From: Streptomyces maremycinicus | Lineage (GTDB): Bacteria; Actinomycetota; Actinomycetes; Streptomycetales; Streptomycetaceae | Length of the DNA stretch: 64,000 nt | NCBI RefSeq assembly: GCF_001184025.1 | Contig: NZ_BBYG01000014.1 | Span: 372,001-436,000, forward strand | Reading direction: 5' to 3' | Part shown: piece after piece, positions 60,307-64,000 of the stretch | How positions within the stretch are numbered: position 1 is the stretch's first letter | How the letters are laid out: each line of letters opens with the position of its first letter | Notes under the pieces: generated by a model | The model's input: the letters and a program-made list of their open reading frames with translations, nothing else | Database searches by the model: none | What the model was told of the DNA's origin: nothing | Made by a program: the position numbers and the translations under genes

Positions 60307-61347
60307 ATGCAGCAGGGCTCACAGCGCAAGAAACGTGTGACGATCACGGATGTCGCGCGGCACGCGGGAGTCTCGACAGCCGCGGTCTCCAAGGTGATGC
60401 GCAACGCCTACGGGGTCAGCACCGCCATGCAGGAGAAGGTCCGCGAGGCGATGGCCGAGCTCGGCTACCGGCCGCACGCCGCGGCGCGCGGCATGCGCGG
60501 CCGGACGTACACGATAGGCGTCCTGCTGGACAACATCCGCAACACGTTCTTCGCCGACATCCTCGACGGGGTCCGCGACGAGCTGCACAGCAGCGAGTAC
60601 ACCGTGCTGGTCGGCGCCGCCGGGTTCGGGGCGGACGCCCAGAGCAAGACCGTCCAGGCCATGGTCGACCGCCAGATGGACGGGCTGATCCTCATCGCCC
60701 CGGGTACGTCACGCGCCGAGATCCTCGCCATGGCCGAGACCACGCCCACCGTGGTGATCGGCCACCACGACCGCTCCGACCTCCACGACTCCGTCGTCGA
60801 CGCGGACGGCACCGGAGCCGGCCTGGTCGTGGACCACCTGGCCTCCCTGGGCCACCGCGACATCACCCTCGTCTCCGCTCCGGGCACCCGCTCCAGCAAA
60901 TGGACGCGCACCCCGGAGATCGTCCTGACCAACGGCTACACGGAGGCCATGGGCCGCCACGACCTCGGCGACCGGACCCGGGTCTGCCGTGCCGCCTACT
61001 CCGAGGAGGGCGGCTACAAGGCCGGTATGACCCTCCTGACCGGCGAGGACCGGCCCACCGCCGTCATGGCGGGTGCGGACGTCGCCGCCCTCGGTGTCTG
61101 GCGGGCGGCTCACGAACTGGGTCTGCGGGTGCCGGAGGACGTCTCCATCGTCGGCTACAACAACACCGCCCTCGCCGACCTCGCCACCGTCCAGCTCACG
61201 AGCGTCGACCAGGCCGGGCACGACATGGGCAGCACCGCCGCCCGCCTGCTGATCGAGCGCGTCGAGGGCCGCCGCGACCACGCCGTGCAGACCACGATGA
61301 CTCCGCGTCTGGTGGTACGCCGGAGCACGGCCGCCCCCGGCGCCTAG
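60307..61347 (+). CDS. LacI-family regulator of the rhamnoside operon
   Basis: 346 aa. N-terminal HTH (VTITDVARHAGVSTAAVSKV, hinge RPHAAARGM) and a periplasmic-binding-like ligand domain (YTIGVLLDNIRNTFFADILD). Probably binds L-rhamnose or a glycoside and represses the divergent ABC-GH operon through the site at 60140-60158. ATG at 60307; GGAGAGG is upstream at slightly long spacing. Confidence 0.9.
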   Translation: MQQGSQRKKRVTITDVARHAGVSTAAVSKVMRNAYGVSTAMQEKVREAMAELGYRPHAAARGMRGRTYTIGVLLDNIRNTFFADILDGVRDELHSSEYTVLVGAAGFGADAQSKTVQAMVDRQMDGLILIAPGTSRAEILAMAETTPTVVIGHHDRSDLHDSVVDADGTGAGLVVDHLASLGHRDITLVSAPGTRSSKWTRTPEIVLTNGYTEAMGRHDLGDRTRVCRAAYSEEGGYKAGMTLLTGEDRPTAVMAGADVAALGVWRAAHELGLRVPEDVSIVGYNNTALADLATVQLTSVDQAGHDMGSTAARLLIERVEGRRDHAVQTTMTPRLVVRRSTAAPGA

Positions 61348-61444
61348 GCACGAAGCGGTCCGGACGGCACCGTGCGGTCCGGGCTCCGGGCTCCGCCGTG
61401 GCGTGTGCCCGTTTCCTCCCCCGGTCGGCGGGGACTCGGGGTCC

Positions 61445-62416
61445 ATGGTGCAGATCGGATACACGATGATGACCGAACAGGCCGGCCCCCGTGACCTCGT
61501 CGATCACGTGGTGCGCGCGGAGGAGGCGGGTTTCGACTTCTCGGTGACCTCAGACCACTACTTTCCGTGGCTGCGCTCGCAGGGCCACTCGCCCTACGCG
61601 TGGACCGTGCTCGGCGCCGCCGCCCAGGCCACGTCACGCATTCCGCTGATGACGTACGTGACGTGTCCGACCTTCCGCTACCACCCGGCGGTGGTGGCCC
61701 AGAAGGCGGCGACGATGCAGCTGCTGTCCGAGGGACGCTTCCGGCTCGGGCTGGGCTCCGGGGAGAACCTCAACGAACACGTGGTGGGCGGCGGCTGGCC
61801 CTCGGTGGACGTGCGGCACGAGATGTTCGAGGAGGCCGTGGAGATCATCCGCGCGCTGTTCGAGGGCGGGCACGTGACCCGGCACGGCACCCACTACGAC
61901 GTGGACTCGGCCCGGCTGTGGGACCTGCCCGACGAACCGCCGCCGATCGGCGTCGCCGTCTCCGGCGAGCGGTCGTGCGCGCTCGCGGGCCGGCTGGCCG
62001 ACCTCGTCATCGCCACCGAGCCCGAGGCGGAGCTGCTGTCCTCCTTCGACCGCCACGGCGGTGCGGGCAAGCCGCGCGTGGGCCAGCTCCCGGTCTGCCA
62101 CGACCCCGACCGGGACGCGGCCGTACGGCGGGCGCACGACCAGTTCCGCTGGTTCGGCAGCGGCTGGAAGGTGAACTCCGAACTGCCCCACCCGGACTCC
62201 TTCGAGGCGGCGACTCAGTTCGTGACACCGGACGACGTGGCCGCCTCGATCCCCTGCGGAGACGACCCGGACGACTTCGTCGAGGCCGTGCGACCGTACG
62301 CCGAGGCCGGGTTCACGGAGATCGCCCTGGTGCAGATCGGCGGGGACTCCCAGCCCGCGTACCTGGACTGGTCGGAGAAGACCCTCCTGCCCGCCCTGCG
62401 GAACGCCTTCGGCTGA
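61445..62416 (+). CDS. F420-dependent LLM-class oxidoreductase
   Basis: 323 aa luciferase-like TIM barrel. VQIGYTMMTEQAGPRDLVDH, FSVTSDHYFPWL, GRFRLGLGSGENLNEHVVG are typical of the F420-dependent glucose-6-phosphate dehydrogenase-like group. Substrate not assignable. ATG at 61445; the frame upstream from 61403 is Pro-rich and unlikely. 98 bp after the LacI gene on the same strand. Confidence 0.85.
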   Translation: MVQIGYTMMTEQAGPRDLVDHVVRAEEAGFDFSVTSDHYFPWLRSQGHSPYAWTVLGAAAQATSRIPLMTYVTCPTFRYHPAVVAQKAATMQLLSEGRFRLGLGSGENLNEHVVGGGWPSVDVRHEMFEEAVEIIRALFEGGHVTRHGTHYDVDSARLWDLPDEPPPIGVAVSGERSCALAGRLADLVIATEPEAELLSSFDRHGGAGKPRVGQLPVCHDPDRDAAVRRAHDQFRWFGSGWKVNSELPHPDSFEAATQFVTPDDVAASIPCGDDPDDFVEAVRPYAEAGFTEIALVQIGGDSQPAYLDWSEKTLLPALRNAFG

Positions 62417-62535
62417 CGGGCGGCAGGCCCGCACGCGGGTCCGGCAAAGCATCGCCAAGAGGTGGATATAGGCTGCCCGTCTGCACTTTCGCAGTGCCGA
62501 TCCTCCGTCCAGCAGCCCGTAGAGGAGAGTCATCC

Positions 62536-63588
62536 GTGACCCTGGCGATCGACCTGCCCGAGACGCCCGCCGAGCCGTCCCCCGCGCCCCTGTCCGACCT
62601 CGTGGCGCGGGACGCCCGCGAGTTCGGCGTCTACGCGCGGACCGGCGGCTGGGCCTTCGGCCTGATGGTGGCGCGCAGCGTCCGGCCGGGCGGGCAGAGC
62701 GCGGACGGGACGCCGAAGGTGCCGGCGAAGGAGTTCGCCGAGCTGGCCGGCTGCTCCCCCGACCGCGTCATGCGGTACTACAAGGCCTGGGACCGGGCCG
62801 CCGACGACGGTCTCGTCCCGCACTTCGAGGAGCTCGCGCCGGGCCAGGAGGTCGAGCTGCCGGACGCGGAGGTCTGGCTGACCTACTACGTCTCCCGGTC
62901 CAGCGCCGGCTCCGACCGCGGTACCGCCATCACGGCGGCCGCCGAGGCCGAGGGCATCCGCCCGACCAAGGCCCTGGAGGTCGCGGAGAACCCCACCGCC
63001 CTGCGCGCCGCGATCCTCGCCGACCCCTCGACCGCCCGCGCCGCCCTCCTGGACCGCATCAAGGAGGACCCCGATCTCCAGATCGAGCTGGCCCGGGACG
63101 TGGTCCGCACCGACGACCTGAAGAAGGCCGTGGCCACCGAGAGCCGCTCGGCCGACCGCATCGGGTACGTGCGTCAGATCGCCGAGTCCGGCCAGATCAA
63201 GACGCCCGCGGGGCAGACCCTCGACGCGCCCGCCGAGCTGCGCCAGGAGGCCGAGCGGCACCTCTCGCTGCTCGACGAGCTCGACGACGACGAGGACGCC
63301 GGCGAGTGGGCGAGCGACGCCTACGACACCATGAAGAACCTGGTCGTGGAGACCGTCGAGGCCGACCCCGAGCTGCGTGTCCAGGAGCGGCGCACGAAGT
63401 TCTACAGCAGCCTCCAGCGGGCGACCAAGGTCTTCGAGGAGCTGACCTTCGACGACCTCGACCCGCAGGAGTTCTACGAGGACGACATGGTCCAGCAGCT
63501 GGAGGAGCTCCAGCAGGCGATCGGCAGCTGCATCACCGCCCTGCGCGGCGCCCGGGGCACCGCTCCCGAGGCCGGCCAGGGCGTCTAG
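62536..63588 (+). CDS. Conserved Streptomyces hypothetical protein with HTH-like region
   Basis: 350 aa, acidic and helical, no membrane segment. KEFAELAGCSPDRVMRYYKA (about residues 65-85) resembles a helix-turn-helix; the middle section (ILADPSTARAALLDRIKEDP) is repeated helical. The C-terminus has DELDDDEDAGEW and a long acidic helix. GTG at 62536 with AGGAGAG 7 nt upstream; the longer frame shadows the oxidoreductase. May be a DNA-associated protein related in style to KorB/KfrA; function unknown. Converges on the last gene with 6 bp between. Confidence 0.75.
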   Translation: MTLAIDLPETPAEPSPAPLSDLVARDAREFGVYARTGGWAFGLMVARSVRPGGQSADGTPKVPAKEFAELAGCSPDRVMRYYKAWDRAADDGLVPHFEELAPGQEVELPDAEVWLTYYVSRSSAGSDRGTAITAAAEAEGIRPTKALEVAENPTALRAAILADPSTARAALLDRIKEDPDLQIELARDVVRTDDLKKAVATESRSADRIGYVRQIAESGQIKTPAGQTLDAPAELRQEAERHLSLLDELDDDEDAGEWASDAYDTMKNLVVETVEADPELRVQERRTKFYSSLQRATKVFEELTFDDLDPQEFYEDDMVQQLEELQQAIGSCITALRGARGTAPEAGQGV

Positions 63589-63594
63589 GGCGGC

Positions 63595-64000
63595 TCAGTC
63601 CGTCGTGTAGCGGCGGCGGGTCCACAGCGGCAGCACGAACCAGCACAGCGCGTACCACAGGAACACACCCGCGACGAGGTAGGGCACGAACTCGTCGTGG
63701 GTGGCCACGCGCAGGATCAGCAGCAGCGAAGAGGTCATGGTGGCGAGCAGCAGGAGCAGGCCCACGAAGGTCAGCCGCGAGGCCCACTGCACCGCCTGCG
63801 GCTTGACCCGCCGCCCGGAGACCAGGCGGTGCAGGGACACCGGCCCTATGAGGGCGCCCGTCGCGCAGGCGCCCAGGACCACGGTGACGATGTAGATGAC
63901 CTGGTCGATGTGCTGGAGATCCGCGTAGCGCGGGGTGAACACCACGGTCAGCAGGAAGCCGAAGAGGATCTGCACGCCCGTCTGGGCGACCCTGATCTCC
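63595..64000 (-). CDS. DUF6328-like membrane protein, 5' end beyond window
   Basis: The visible 135 codons end at the stop at 63595 and the frame is still open at position 64000 (EIRVAQTGVQILFGFLLTVV on the incoming side), so the true start lies outside. Four membrane segments (FGFLLTVVF, TVVLGACATGALIGPV, LTFVGLLLLLATMTSSLLLI, YLVAGVFLWYALCWFVL). Matches the small DUF6328 Streptomyces family. Function unknown. Confidence 0.8.
   Translation of the reverse strand, partial: EIRVAQTGVQILFGFLLTVVFTPRYADLQHIDQVIYIVTVVLGACATGALIGPVSLHRLVSGRRVKPQAVQWASRLTFVGLLLLLATMTSSLLLILRVATHDEFVPYLVAGVFLWYALCWFVLPLWTRRRYTTD

Overview
The window is high-GC actinobacterial DNA. Gene content (WhiB-type regulator, SigB/F-family sigma factor, LAL regulator, F420-dependent oxidoreductase, DUF1206/DUF5133/DUF6328-type proteins, sugar ABC operon without its own ATPase) and frequent GTG starts point strongly to Streptomyces. 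No rRNA, tRNA, CRISPR array, insertion sequence, phage gene or classical biosynthetic cluster was seen. It reads as stress-signalling, redox, transport and sugar-use functions of the chromosome, with several decaying genes.

Layout. 0.1-4.8 kb: five translationally coupled genes of an RsbR/RsbS/RsbT stressosome-type module with two SpoIIE-type phosphatases. 4.8-9.1 kb: a MarR regulator divergent from a type II NADH dehydrogenase and a FUSC-type membrane protein. 9.2-12.9 kb: stress-type membrane and small proteins, a SigB/F-family sigma factor and an RsbW-like ATPase. 12.9-20.6 kb: a PLP decarboxylase, cNMP-binding protein, MFS exporter, LysE exporter with divergent LysG/ArgP-type regulator, TetR regulator and divergent saccharopine dehydrogenase-like gene. 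20.7-25.5 kb: WhiB protein, two-component system, a wrecked L,D-transpeptidase and a secreted M1 peptidase. 25.7-34.1 kb: DUF488, KsdD-like flavoprotein with a TetR gene and strong palindromic operator, AlkB, an acyltransferase broken by an exact 14-bp duplication, metallo-beta-lactamase fold protein, DUF4032, universal stress protein and VOC protein.

34.2-37.8 kb holds the most intriguing cassette: a response regulator fused to a thioredoxin-reductase-like flavoprotein lacking the usual CxxC, a cNMP-binding histidine kinase, and a UBP-type zinc finger protein, all overlapping by 4 bp. It is followed by a LAL regulator, a TerD-CAP fusion, a TPR protein coupled to a polyprenyl synthetase, and a membrane pseudokinase. 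47-51.4 kb: an amidohydrolase and APC permease divergent from a TetR gene paralogous to the one at 18.4 kb.

51.4-61.3 kb is a minus-strand operon for uptake and breakdown of a rhamnose-containing glycoside: binding protein, two permeases, GH78 alpha-L-rhamnosidase, then GH3 beta-glucosidase beyond a run of three strong hairpins, with a divergent LacI regulator. The window ends with an LLM oxidoreductase, a conserved hypothetical and the 3' part of a DUF6328-like membrane gene.

Non-coding structure is notable: a CGGRCTS heptamer array (16.7 kb), five 11-bp helically phased leader repeats (19.3 kb), a degenerate repeat after the DUF4032 gene, and hexanucleotide repeats in the TPR gene.
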